DNA of 10,134 nt from Glomus cerebriforme (lineage: Eukaryota; Glomeromycota; Glomeromycetes; Glomerales; Glomeraceae): contig QKYT01000721.1 of assembly GCA_003550305.1 (NCBI GenBank), positions 45,320 through 55,453 on the forward strand, written 5' to 3'. This document shows positions 1 through 6,992 of the stretch, in pieces. Within the stretch, counting starts at the first letter, position 1. Each line of letters begins with the position of its first letter. The notes under the pieces were generated by a model. That model saw only the letters and a list, made by a program, of their open reading frames with translations, ran no database searches and was not told where the DNA came from. A program made the position numbers and the translations under genes.

Positions 1-698
1 TACAACCACCAGTACAACCACCAATACAACCACCAGTACCACCCAAAGTTGGTCCTCCACCACCGGGAGGTCCAGCAGTAGCACCACCACCCGCTCAATT
101 TCCACCCACAGTTGGTCCTCCACCACCCGCAGGAAATCAACAACCCGCTCAATTTCCGCCCACAGTTGGTCCCGGTATACCAGCACCCACAGGTACTACA
201 GATGGTCCATTAGGACCAATTCCGCCATTTCCACCTGCAGGAGTCGTAACTTGCTCTATTTCTAATGATCTCAGTTGTTTCCCACAAGGAGTGTAAGTAT
301 ATTTATTATAATAAGTTTTTTTTAAATTTAATTTTTTGAGAAATATTAATAGCTATTTTGCGATCATGTGTAGCACTCCAACAAGTGCAACATATTCACA
401 AGGAGGTGTAATAACACCAACACCAGTCCCTGATAATGCGAAATTGATAACAACCCAATCAACATCTACATTATATGTTGCTGGTTATCAAACAACAGAC
501 TCTCTAGGAATGCCTACATCCATTCTTCCATCCACTTTATATGTGGTGAAAAATATTGCTGTTACTGAACCTGCTGCGGCTACGACGACAGTTTCGGATT
601 CTACAACTTTACACGATTTTAACAGTCATGGTTTTTGGGGTGTTACAATGAGTTTAGTTATAGTCACTACGACTTTAGTTTTTATGGTTTTTGCGTAA
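1..698 (+). CDS. Proline-rich, probably GPI-anchored cell-surface protein, 5' partial
   Basis: The 3' part of a two-or-more exon gene. Complete codons start at base 3. The first visible exon (to 292) encodes a Pro/Gly/Gln/Val-rich tract with QPPV/QPPI units and two copies of a PAQFPPTVGP block, then a segment with two cysteines (CSISNDLSC). After an intron the frame resumes, adds a third cysteine (MCSTP) and continues as a Thr/Ser/Pro-rich stretch suited to O-glycosylation, ending at TAA 696-698. The last about 20 residues are uncharged and hydrophobic (GVTMSLVIVTTTLVFMVFA), preceded by small residues (FNSHG). That is the layout of a GPI-attachment signal, so the inferred place of action is the plasma membrane or cell wall. 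The start and any signal peptide lie upstream of the window. A single-pass membrane protein is the main alternative. No enzymatic domain is visible. Confidence 0.6.
90..172 (+). repeat. In-frame direct repeat in the proline-rich tract
   Basis: A 29-nt block at 90-118 recurs at 144-172 with a single base difference; the period is 54 nt (18 codons). A partial third copy of the VGPPPP part is near 49-66. The repeat is in frame and encodes PAQFPPTVGP, consistent with repeat expansion in a cell-wall protein. Confidence 0.75.
293..352 (+). other. Spliceosomal intron in the proline-rich gene, two possible acceptors
   Basis: Consensus donor GTAAGTAT at 293. Without splicing the frame stops at once (TAA 294-296). 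Two acceptors keep the frame: GAG ending at 340 (48-nt intron) and TAG ending at 352 (60-nt intron). They are 12 nt apart and differ by four residues in the protein. The TAG site fits the usual YAG rule better and is preferred here. Confidence 0.6.
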
Positions 699-840
699 AA
701 AATATTTAAACGTTTATAGTTTATTATTATTGTGTATTTACTATCGATGTAAATACCGATTGCGACCTCGAATATTTTACAAATTATGGGGATAACCATA
801 TATAATTTCTTTCCAATTTGCGTTGTATTCATAATCCTTT

Positions 841-846
841 AATAAA
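841..846 (+). terminator. Candidate poly(A) signal of the proline-rich gene
   Basis: AATAAA hexamer 143 nt after the stop codon; a second lies at 913-918. In DNA this AT-rich the hexamer is expected by chance, so support is positional only. Confidence 0.3.
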
Positions 847-1199
847 TTACGATTAACACTTTTTAGTAACTTAGAATTAGTTAAATTGAAAGTATGCTAT
901 AAAATTTGATTGAATAAAAGTTCTACTAATCCACATGATTACGTCATTTAGATAATTATTTATAGCGTGAAAAATTAAATCACTCTGTTACTTACAATTA
1001 CCGTAAAATCATGCCAATCTTTATTTTTTATTTTATGCATTTTATGCTAAAATCATGTTTCAAAGATTAGAAAATTGTTTGACAAATTCGGTTCGCACAA
1101 TCGTACTACTAATTTACCTGAATAATTTTTATTATTACAAAATTAAACTATACAATAAAAATCTGACGTTGTAAATTAAAGTGGACGTAATAAATAACT
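847..1199. other. AT-rich spacer, nothing recognised
   Basis: Intergenic sequence with no open frame showing coding character, no RNA gene and no clear repeat on either strand. Confidence 0.5.
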
Positions 1200-1412
1200 G
1201 TAGTAAAATTGCATGCATCAGAAAACAACTTCGCTAGCAGCTGCTGATGTAGCTGAAATAGCCAAACACTTTTTTTGCCATATTCGGGTCTCGTCACCTT
1301 CTTGGAAGGTTTCGGAACGCAAGACCGCAGCCACATCGCTATCGCTGCAGTAACAGTCAGGTAATCGAAAAACCCCCAGCGTCAAAGCTCGGGCATGTGA
1401 CATCTGACCGCG
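1200..1412. repeat. GC-richer island, candidate dispersed repeat
   Basis: About 210 bp with far more G+C than its surroundings, ending abruptly at a T9-A11 run (1413-1432). It contains a short hairpin (ACCTTC 1296-1301 with GAAGGT 1305-1310). Both strands stay open over much of it, and two minus-strand frames read as plausible protein, but neither has a start, domain or composition that I trust. I have a weak, unverified impression that similar blocks recur in Rhizophagus assemblies. A matching 11/12 Pol III box A (TAGCTGAAATAG, 1250-1261) and a poor box B (about 1309-1319) hint at a SINE-like origin, but a T7 run between them would end Pol III transcription. Confidence 0.3.
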
Positions 1413-1454
1413 TTTTTTTTTAAAAAAAAAAACTTTCTTTCTTTTATTTTTTAG

Positions 1455-1706
1455 GGACAGCTTTTTGGACTTCAAAATGGGCGAAATAGAGGTATTTCTT
1501 TTTATTTTTTTATATTTTATTTTTGTTATTTTTATTTTATTGCTAATATTTAATTTTTTTAGGAACAGCTTCTTGAACTTAGAAATGGGCAAAATGAAGG
1601 TTTTTTATATTTTTTTGTTTATTTTTTTGTCTTAGAAATGTTTCTAACGTTTCTTTTTTTTTTTTATTTTTTTTTAGAAACAACCTTCTTGAACTTTGAA
1701 ATGGAA
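1455..1706 (+). repeat. Tandem array of three candidate micro-exons with intron-like spacers
   Basis: Three related blocks at 1455-1491 (37 nt), 1563-1599 (37 nt) and 1678-1706 (29 nt) each follow a long T-rich tract ending in AG and are each followed by GT (GTATTT, GTTTTT, GTATTT). The spacers (71 and 78 nt) are T-rich like introns, and the sequence after copies 1 and 3 is also shared, so the repeated unit is about 110 bp. Read one base into the block, copies 1 and 2 give DSFLDFKMGEIE and NSFLNLEMGKMK, and copy 3 gives TTFLNFEME. In that frame copies 1 and 2 differ at five first and three third codon positions and at no second position. A 37-nt exon is not a multiple of three, so simple consecutive inclusion would shift frame. 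No upstream start or signal peptide exon is visible. Confidence 0.4.
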
Positions 1707-2071
1707 GTATTTCTTTTTATTTTTTTTTCTTTTATATTTATACATTGTAAACAAACTCTTTGATACATTTAAACACTGTATAATGTATATATTTAATTAT
1801 AATTTTCAAGTGTTTTTTTTTATTATAAAAATACTACAAATAATACAATAGATTTAACTTTAAATATTAAAAATAATAGAATAAAAAAACGCGAAAAATG
1901 AATTTTAAAAAATAATAATACAAATGAAACATAAAAATTCATTTACAAAGATATTTATAATAGTTATAAACTTTAAAAAAAGTGAAGCTAAAAACAAAAA
2001 AATTGAAAAAATATCTCTTTGTTGGTAATTATGGGTAAAGATTCAATAGTTTTGAGACGTGCAATTTTCTG
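1707..2071. other. AT-rich spacer, nothing recognised
   Basis: Very AT-rich sequence with A and T homopolymers. No further copy of the micro-exon unit, no coding character and no RNA gene were seen. Confidence 0.5.
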
Positions 2072-2088
2072 ATTGGATGTATCACGTG
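2072..2088. promoter_or_regulatory. CCAAT-type box next to a CACGTG palindrome
   Basis: ATTGG (inverted CCAAT) at 2072-2076 and CACGTG inside ATCACGTGAT at 2081-2090, in a small GC-richer patch (about 2056-2128) that also holds the palindrome CGCATGCG. These match the binding sites of fungal HAP/CBF and Cbf1/USF-type bHLH factors. The pair is about 330 bp upstream of the ATG at 2418 and resembles the pair at 7688-7698. Confidence 0.35.
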
Positions 2089-2417
2089 ATCAGATTGTAG
2101 CGCAGCGCATGCGGCAGACGTGCGTGATGAATACACCACTCGAAAGAATTAGTAAAAAACGAAAACAAGACCATATGACAATTATTTACTATGATCATGT
2201 GTCCGAGTTTTTTTGATGGGGAAGATTACTACGAAAGGATTAATCTTATGATAGTTAATATGATGAAATACATTAAAAATATAGAAATGATATTATAATA
2301 TAATAAATCATTGATTATTTGCCAGATATAGAAATTTGCATGTTATACATAATCAATATAAAAAGTATTTAAAAAGGACTGCATCTTTTTTGCAAAAACT
2401 CTTTTCTAAGAAAAAAA

Positions 2418-3208
2418 ATGAGTATGATCACCACATCAATAGTCTCAAGAATCATCAAGATTTGCGTTAACCTTGAGTCAACTAGGGAACATTTACTTGA
2501 GAAAGAGACACCAATCAATCTAGCTGAAAATGTCACTCTTGAAGAATTTCTCAAAGTCTATTTTGAATATACTGAAAATGAACAAAAAAGATCCGATTGG
2601 TTGATAAAAAAAATAATAGCTTATTAAGTAGCCCTAACACTGCATGGGGTGGTAGCAGGTTATGTTATATCACTTGCTTACATAAATCAATTAGCTGGTG
2701 CAAGCGAGGAGAATCCTATTGTTGGACCAAATAGTTTCGACCAAGGCATGTTCCTCATCCTCCACTTTTTCAAGCATGCAACTCATCAGGATATGCTTAT
2801 CCAACCATGGTTGTAAAAGGTGGATTTAGCCGGTCGATTCATAATTTGCATAATCTAGAACTGATTCACTTTTCCCAGCGTACAACAATCTTGATTTTTC
2901 TTATAATTAAAATATTTCCTGCTCATCATTGTCAGCATGGTACAAGAGTAATGGTAGCAATGTTATACCTACGCACAAATGCAGCTCCAAAGATGCCAGT
3001 TTCAGTAATATCTTTTGGAAATGCACAACTTAATAATTTAGTTGTAAGATTTATTCAGAATACTGAAGGTACTAAAATAACTGATTTTATAACTGAAGCA
3101 CCTCCTTGCAACAGCCTAAATATCCCAAATTATATTTTAAATATTCCAGCAAATGCCCTCTTCAATGATGCAGGCACCCTAATGGGTTGGATAATGGGAT
3201 CAACTTAG
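2418..3208 (+). pseudogene. Broken gene with weak class 3 lipase similarity
   Basis: An ATG-initiated frame runs 2418-2627 (69 residues, charged, no signal peptide) to TAA. The same frame stays open after that stop to 2813 with protein-like content (TLHGVVAGYVISLAYINQL, then VGPNSFDQG). A second frame is open from 2735 to TAG 3206-3208. So at least one in-frame stop and one frameshift interrupt it, and no good splice sites remove them. In the second frame VVKGGFSRS resembles the 'HxGF' segment ahead of the active site in class 3 lipases, HHCQHGTRVMVAML lies where GHSxGG and its helix would be, and PVSVISFGNAQLNN resembles the 'vTFGsPRvGN' strand. If that alignment is right, the nucleophile position reads Cys (TGT) rather than Ser. 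Family assignment is from memory of the fold pattern and is tentative; the broken state is better supported. Confidence 0.4.
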
Positions 3209-3244
3209 ATTTGTGGTAAATACAAGATTTAATACTTAATCTTT

Positions 3245-3250
3245 AATAAA
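3245..3250 (+). terminator. Candidate poly(A) signal after the lipase-like gene
   Basis: AATAAA 37 nt after the last stop, followed by a T-rich run; the spacing is ordinary for a fungal 3' end. Confidence 0.35.
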
Positions 3251-3488
3251 TATTTTTTTTTACTTTATGCTTCCCATTCTAATTATAATAATATGGTAAA
3301 AATTGATAAATTTTATTATGAAGAAAAATGCACTTGATTTATGTTTAAATAATTTAGATTTAGATACAATCAAATAATTTTAAATAGATAATTTTAAATA
3401 GATAGTTTAGATGATAATGTATTATTCACTTATTATATATAATTGTGATATCTGCTAAAATATATTTTGCTATTTGCTAAATTTTTCA

Positions 3489-4137
3489 CTAATGCCATTT
3501 GAATTTAACATGTACAGTATGTATGTAATGTGGAGTGGCAATTTCAGTTACATTTTTAATTCTTTTGCCAAATTTTTCTATAAACACCAATATAAAATTG
3601 CTTCTTAATCGCTTTTCTGAACATATTTTGCATATATCTGAGAATGAGTCCCGATCTTCCAATTTGTTCTGATGTAGGTATGTACATAAGTGCTGATGGT
3701 TGTTTTTTGTTGCTTTAACTTCTGTTTTACAATTATATTTTTATCTAACTTGATAATAATTCATTATATTGATCAAGATTTAATAAATCTCCCATGCCAT
3801 TATTGTAAAGATCAGATGCTAATTAAAATGTATTAATTTGGAGTTGCTTTGATAATGCGCAAGATACTGACCCTTTATTCACAGATAAGTCTTGATTTGA
3901 GACTGATAATTTCCCAAGGAAACAGTTTTTGCCAAGAAAATTTTTTATTATGGTACACGCAAAAAATAAATACAAAGGATCGGATGATACATGAAAGATT
4001 CTATGCTAATGATGGTGAACTACCACTCATTCCTTAATATATTTTTTCACCCTAGCTCACTTACTATCTGGAGTGTCATCAACTTTTACCTTATTCTTTA
4101 ATTTTCACACCTCAGCAAAGTTCTCAGTAAGTATTAT
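3489..4137 (-). pseudogene. Broken unrecognised coding region on the minus strand
   Basis: Reading the minus strand downward, one frame from about 4137 gives protein-like blocks (LTENFAEV, KLKNKVKVDDTPDSK, ARVKKYIKE) separated by stops at 4105-4107, two more TGA codons and 4006-4008. It then runs open to a TAA at 3823-3825 (NFLGKNCFLGKLSVSNQDLS) and on to TAG 3745-3747 (SDLYNNGMGDLLNLDQYNEL). A different frame takes over at about 3740 and is open for 83 residues to TAG 3489-3491, rich in Lys, Cys and His (DICKICSEKRLRSNF). Complex composition over about 650 bp, unlike the low-complexity DNA around it, suggests a decayed gene with several stops and one frameshift. I do not recognise the family; a transposon-derived gene is possible. 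The plus-strand frame at 3849-4037 is its shadow. Confidence 0.4.
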
Positions 4138-4335
4138 GTTATAGTTAACTTTTGAGTAATAAATCCTTTCTGATATATACATGAGGAAGTACTAGTCTGA
4201 AGCTAGGATAAAGAAAGGCATGAATTAGTACACATGAACAATGAATAAAAAATCACGCACGTAAAGTGCTAAGAAAAAAAACCATATCTATGGTAATGAA
4301 TGATCATAGGGTAGTCGGATTCATCACTTTAATCA
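4138..4335. other. AT-rich spacer, nothing recognised
   Basis: No coding character, RNA gene or repeat seen. It separates the minus-strand pseudogene from the promoter-like module that follows. Confidence 0.4.
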
Positions 4336-4360
4336 TGAGTCATTAAAAAAACTATAAAAA
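4336..4360 (+). promoter_or_regulatory. Orphan promoter-like module: TGAGTCA plus TATAAAAA
   Basis: TGAGTCA (4336-4342), the Gcn4/AP-1 type site, is followed by CATTAAAAA and by TATAAAAA at 4353-4360. The string TGASTCATTAAAAA also occurs at 7815-7828 ahead of the crinkler-like gene. Here no open frame follows: ATGs at 4371 and 4403 stop after a few codons. Confidence 0.3.
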
Positions 4361-4472
4361 GAACCCTTCACATGAAAAAAATATAACTAAATTAAGTAGT
4401 TATGACATATCTTTCGTAAACTTCGGGTTTTTTTCTTTCTATAAGATTATTTTGTTGTTATTAAACATAGAA

Positions 4473-4634
4473 CTCTTTAAATCCCCCTTAACTTCCTTAT
4501 ACTGTATATGAGGTCTTCCTCATATCAGGCAAGGAAAAGCCAGTCAGATAGTTTAGTCTCTCCTAACTGACTGGTTTAGTTCTTTTTAAACCTCTTTAAC
4601 TCCTTCTTTAGCTTCTTTATGCTATATATGAGGT
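4473..4634. repeat. 42/43-bp direct repeat bracketing two hairpins
   Basis: Copies at 4473-4514 and 4592-4634 share the plan CTCTTTAA...CTTCTTTATGCTATATATGAGGT and differ mainly by transitions plus one indel. Between them are a perfect 8-bp hairpin with a 4-nt loop (ATATGAGG 4506-4513 with CCTCATAT 4518-4525) and a longer hairpin (CCAGTCAGATAG 4540-4551 with CTAACTGACTGG 4563-4574, one mismatch, 11-nt loop). It could be a small non-autonomous element or a structured transcript. No protein frame crosses it. Confidence 0.5.
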
Positions 4635-4841
4635 GTAAATGAAAATTATAGTTCAAAAGAATATGATTTAATTTTGTGTAAACAACAAAAATATGTAAAA
4701 AAAAAAATAATAATCTTTAATAAAGATTATAGATTATAAGAAAGCAGCTTTTGTAATGGTTGTTATAGTTCTATCCATTTTGTATAAATATAATTTTTAC
4801 AGAAAATTTTCCAATTATATTAAACCCGAGCCTTTTGTCAC

Positions 4842-4878
4842 ATTTTTTTTAAAAAAATATATATATATTTTTTTTTTG
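4842..4878. repeat. T/A homopolymer and (TA)n palindrome
   Basis: A run of T8, A7, alternating TA for about ten bases, then T11: a low-complexity, self-complementary tract, liable to slippage in replication or sequencing. Confidence 0.7.
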
Positions 4879-4919
4879 TTGACATCGTTTTAAAATTTTT
4901 AAACTGTTTTAGGCAGCGT

Positions 4920-4994
4920 CTCATAATAAATTTTCATAATAATTTCTCATAATAATTTTTTATCATTATAATTTCTCACGTAATTTCTCATAAT
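4920..4994. repeat. Degenerate short repeats of TTTCTCATAAT
   Basis: CTCATAAT occurs at 4920, 4946 and 4987, and a variant CTCACGTAAT at 4975, each within TTTC/TCTC context. The last copy pairs with GTGAG just downstream to form a small stem (CTCA...TGAG). Spacing is irregular, so this is degenerate rather than a clean satellite and is not a CRISPR. Confidence 0.45.
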
Positions 4995-5322
4995 TTGTGA
5001 GGATTATCTTATTATATGTGCGAATATCTCTTTCACAAAAAAATTCTGGGAGGATTAACGATACAAAAAAACAAGCGAATGGCATTTTAAATAAGCGTAA
5101 GAATTATATTATTCAGAAATTTTTAACTAAAACCATTTTGGTTTCTATTCTAGTTGATTTTTCATACGTTTATCACAATTTTCAAAATAAAGTTCTTGAA
5201 ATATTTAGATGAAAATTTAAGAATACAATTATTTTATAAAAAGTTCTCTGACAGAAAATATCAATCATAATTGATCTACAGCAGGCGTTGAAGTGATGAT
5301 TTATTTAGAATTCAGAAAACGT
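4995..5322. other. AT-rich upstream region of the BTB gene
   Basis: One 71-codon plus-strand frame (4997-5212) is open but is Lys/Asn/Ile-rich, starts with GTG and has no motif, as expected by chance in AT-rich DNA. Nothing else recognised. Confidence 0.4.
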
Positions 5323-5358
5323 ATGTAACACATGTAACACATGTGACGCATATAAGGC
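5323..5358 (+). promoter_or_regulatory. 9-bp tandem repeats leading into a TATA-like box of the BTB gene
   Basis: ATGTAACAC occurs twice head to tail (5323-5331, 5332-5340), followed by the relative ATGTGACGC (5341-5349) and then ATATAAGGC (5350-5358), which holds a TATA-like ATATAAGG about 60 bp before the ATG at 5414. A long T-rich tract (5379-5401) lies directly upstream of the start, as in many fungal promoters. Confidence 0.45.
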
Positions 5359-5413
5359 GCAAATAAAAAAAAAAATCTTTTTTTTTTTTATTTTTTTATA
5401 TAATCCAGCTATA

Positions 5414-6895
5414 ATGAATGAGTATAAATTTTTACCAAAATTATCTCAAAATTTACTTGAGATTTTAGATGATAATGATTATTATGATATTACAATTGAA
5501 GTTGGTAGTGACCCTTACGTAAAAATATTTCGAGCTCATATGGTTATTTTAAATTATCGTTCCACTTATTTACGAAGAATTTTATCAACTAATAAAAGGA
5601 AAAATGATGGAACTTTAGTGCACATTAGATTATCAAATATTTTACCAGAAATTTTTCAAATAATTTTAAGGTGACAAAGAATTAAATTTATATATTATTA
5701 TTTCGTAAATTTATTTGTATAAATATTTATAAAAATTTTTTATTTTAGGTATATTTATGGAGGAAGGCTTTCTTTAGAGGGGTATGAAACTTTGGATATT
5801 GTTAAAATCATGGTTGCCGCCAGCGAACTTAATCTTCAGGAATTAGTTGGTTATTTACAATCTTCTTTGATAAAGGATAATGCAGACTGGTTAGAACAGA
5901 ATTTTAACCTGATATATCAAACGAGCTTTGAACATGATTCTTTCTTGGAATTACGAAAGTATTGCACTGATTTAATGTCCAAAGAACCGGATAAGATATT
6001 TAAATCATTAAATTTCTCTTCAATTCCAGAAAAAATCTTGCTCTGGCTTGTTCAAAACGATAATCTTAAAATGAGTGAAATTCAAATTTGGGAATATGTT
6101 CTTAAATGGGGATTAGCTCAACATCCAGAACTCTCTGCAGATCCTACAAGCTTATCAAAAAATGATTTCAATATATTGAAGAATACCTTACAAAACTATA
6201 TACCTTTCATTAGATTCTATAATTTAACTTCTAGAGAATTTTCAGATAAAGTATTACCTTACAAGGAACTTTTACCCGAGGAATTGTATATGAATTTATT
6301 GCAAACTTTTTTAAATTTGCATCCTGATAGCAAACCAACTGATAAATCGAAACCTCGTACAACTAGAGAAATTGGTTCAAAATGTATTGATTCAAAAATT
6401 ATTACATTTAAACATGCTGAATTAATATTAAAATGGATTGATAGATTAAATACTACAAACAAGATAACTTCTTCACATGAGTTTAAATTAATCCTTCGTG
6501 GATCTCGAGATGGGTTTACACCTAAGAAGTTCCATGATATATGTGATAATCAATCACGTACCGTAATAATTATTAAAGTGAAAGGCAGTAATGAGATTCT
6601 TGGAGGATATAATCCAAATGTATGGAAATCTGATTTTAGTTATGGCATTACTAAAGATAGTTTTATATTCTCTTTCAATAATAGTATCGAAAATTATATT
6701 TTAAGTCGAGTAAAGAATGAAAAACATGCCACATTTAATGATCCTATTTGGGGTCCATCATTTGGTTGTGATCTCATTATTCGGGGAAATAATTTTTATT
6801 GTAGTAGTTATTGTAAGAAAGGTTCTTATGAAAAATTAATCAGAAAAACTGAGAAATATTTTTCTGTAGAAGAATATGAAGTATTCAAATTATAA
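5414..6895 (+). CDS. BTB/POZ-BACK-TLDc domain protein, complete, two exons
   Basis: Exon 1 is 5414-5670 and exon 2 is 5749-6895, giving 467 residues. An N-terminal BTB/POZ fold covers about residues 10-120: YDITIEVG near 24-31, FRAHMVIL at 39-46, YLRRIL at 52-57, then YIYGG just past the splice junction. A BACK-like helical region follows (about 125-235; ILLWLVQND, WEYVLKWG). The C-terminal TLDc domain (about 301-467) shows LILRGSRDGF (333-342), ILGGYNP (369-375), SFIFSF (390-395) and GPSFG (421-425) and runs to the end, as is normal. BTB-BACK proteins commonly act as Cullin-3 substrate adaptors, and TLDc domains are linked to oxidative-stress protection and V-ATPase binding; either role here is inference. 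There is no signal peptide or membrane segment, so a cytosolic or nuclear location is likely. All joins are in frame and no lesion is seen. Large families of this architecture are typical of Rhizophagus. Confidence 0.9.
5671..5748 (+). other. Intron of the BTB-BACK-TLDc gene
   Basis: Donor GTGACA after TTTTAAG and acceptor ATTTTAG at 5742-5748; 78 nt, phase 2. Splicing makes an AGG (Arg86) codon and restores the BTB frame into YIYGGRLSLEGYE. Without splicing, exon 1 ends at TGA 5672-5674. The GTGACA donor is weaker than GTAAGT. Confidence 0.85.
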
Positions 6896-6936
6896 AAAAA
6901 AATGGGTTTCGCCATATGTGCATTTCCAATTTAAGA

Positions 6937-6992
6937 GTTTCGGAGGGTTCTGGACGTAACGTTTCGGATTTTGAAAGTTAATTTCGTCCGGA
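6937..6992. repeat. GC-richer hairpin element downstream of the BTB gene
   Basis: GTTTCGGA occurs twice (6937-6944, 6961-6968). TCTGGACG (6949-6956) is complementary to CGTCCGGA (6985-6992) with one mismatch. The patch stands out by G+C and CpG content in AT-rich DNA just after the stop codon, suggesting an inserted dispersed repeat or a structured 3' UTR segment. Confidence 0.35.

Noticed and set aside
1250..1319. Pol III box A/B pair as a functional SINE promoter
   Set aside because: A T7 run lies between the boxes and would terminate Pol III, and the box B match is poor. Kept only as a hint of origin.
1218..1592. 124-codon minus-strand open frame across the GC island and micro-exon array
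   Set aside because: Half of it is lysine-rich translation of T-rich spacers, and the frame carries no motif. The part within the island could be an old exon, but the whole frame is not a believable protein.
2191..2298. 35-residue ATG frame (CPSFFDGEDYYERINLM...) upstream of the lipase-like gene
   Set aside because: It faintly recalls the start of a retrotransposon Gag domain (FDGxxY) but is too short, has no downstream continuation and lies in AT-rich DNA.
3849..4037. 62-codon plus-strand frame
   Set aside because: It overlaps the better minus-strand reading, has no motif and looks like its shadow.
4920..4994. CRISPR array
   Set aside because: Units are short, degenerate and irregularly spaced within AT-rich eukaryotic spacer, with no distinct spacer sequences and no cas gene.
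4997..5212. 71-codon plus-strand frame upstream of the BTB gene
   Set aside because: GTG start, Lys/Asn/Ile composition expected of AT-rich DNA, and no domain, signal or conserved pattern.
6259..6462. 67-codon minus-strand frame inside the BTB gene
   Set aside because: Antisense shadow of the well-supported TLDc-encoding exon.
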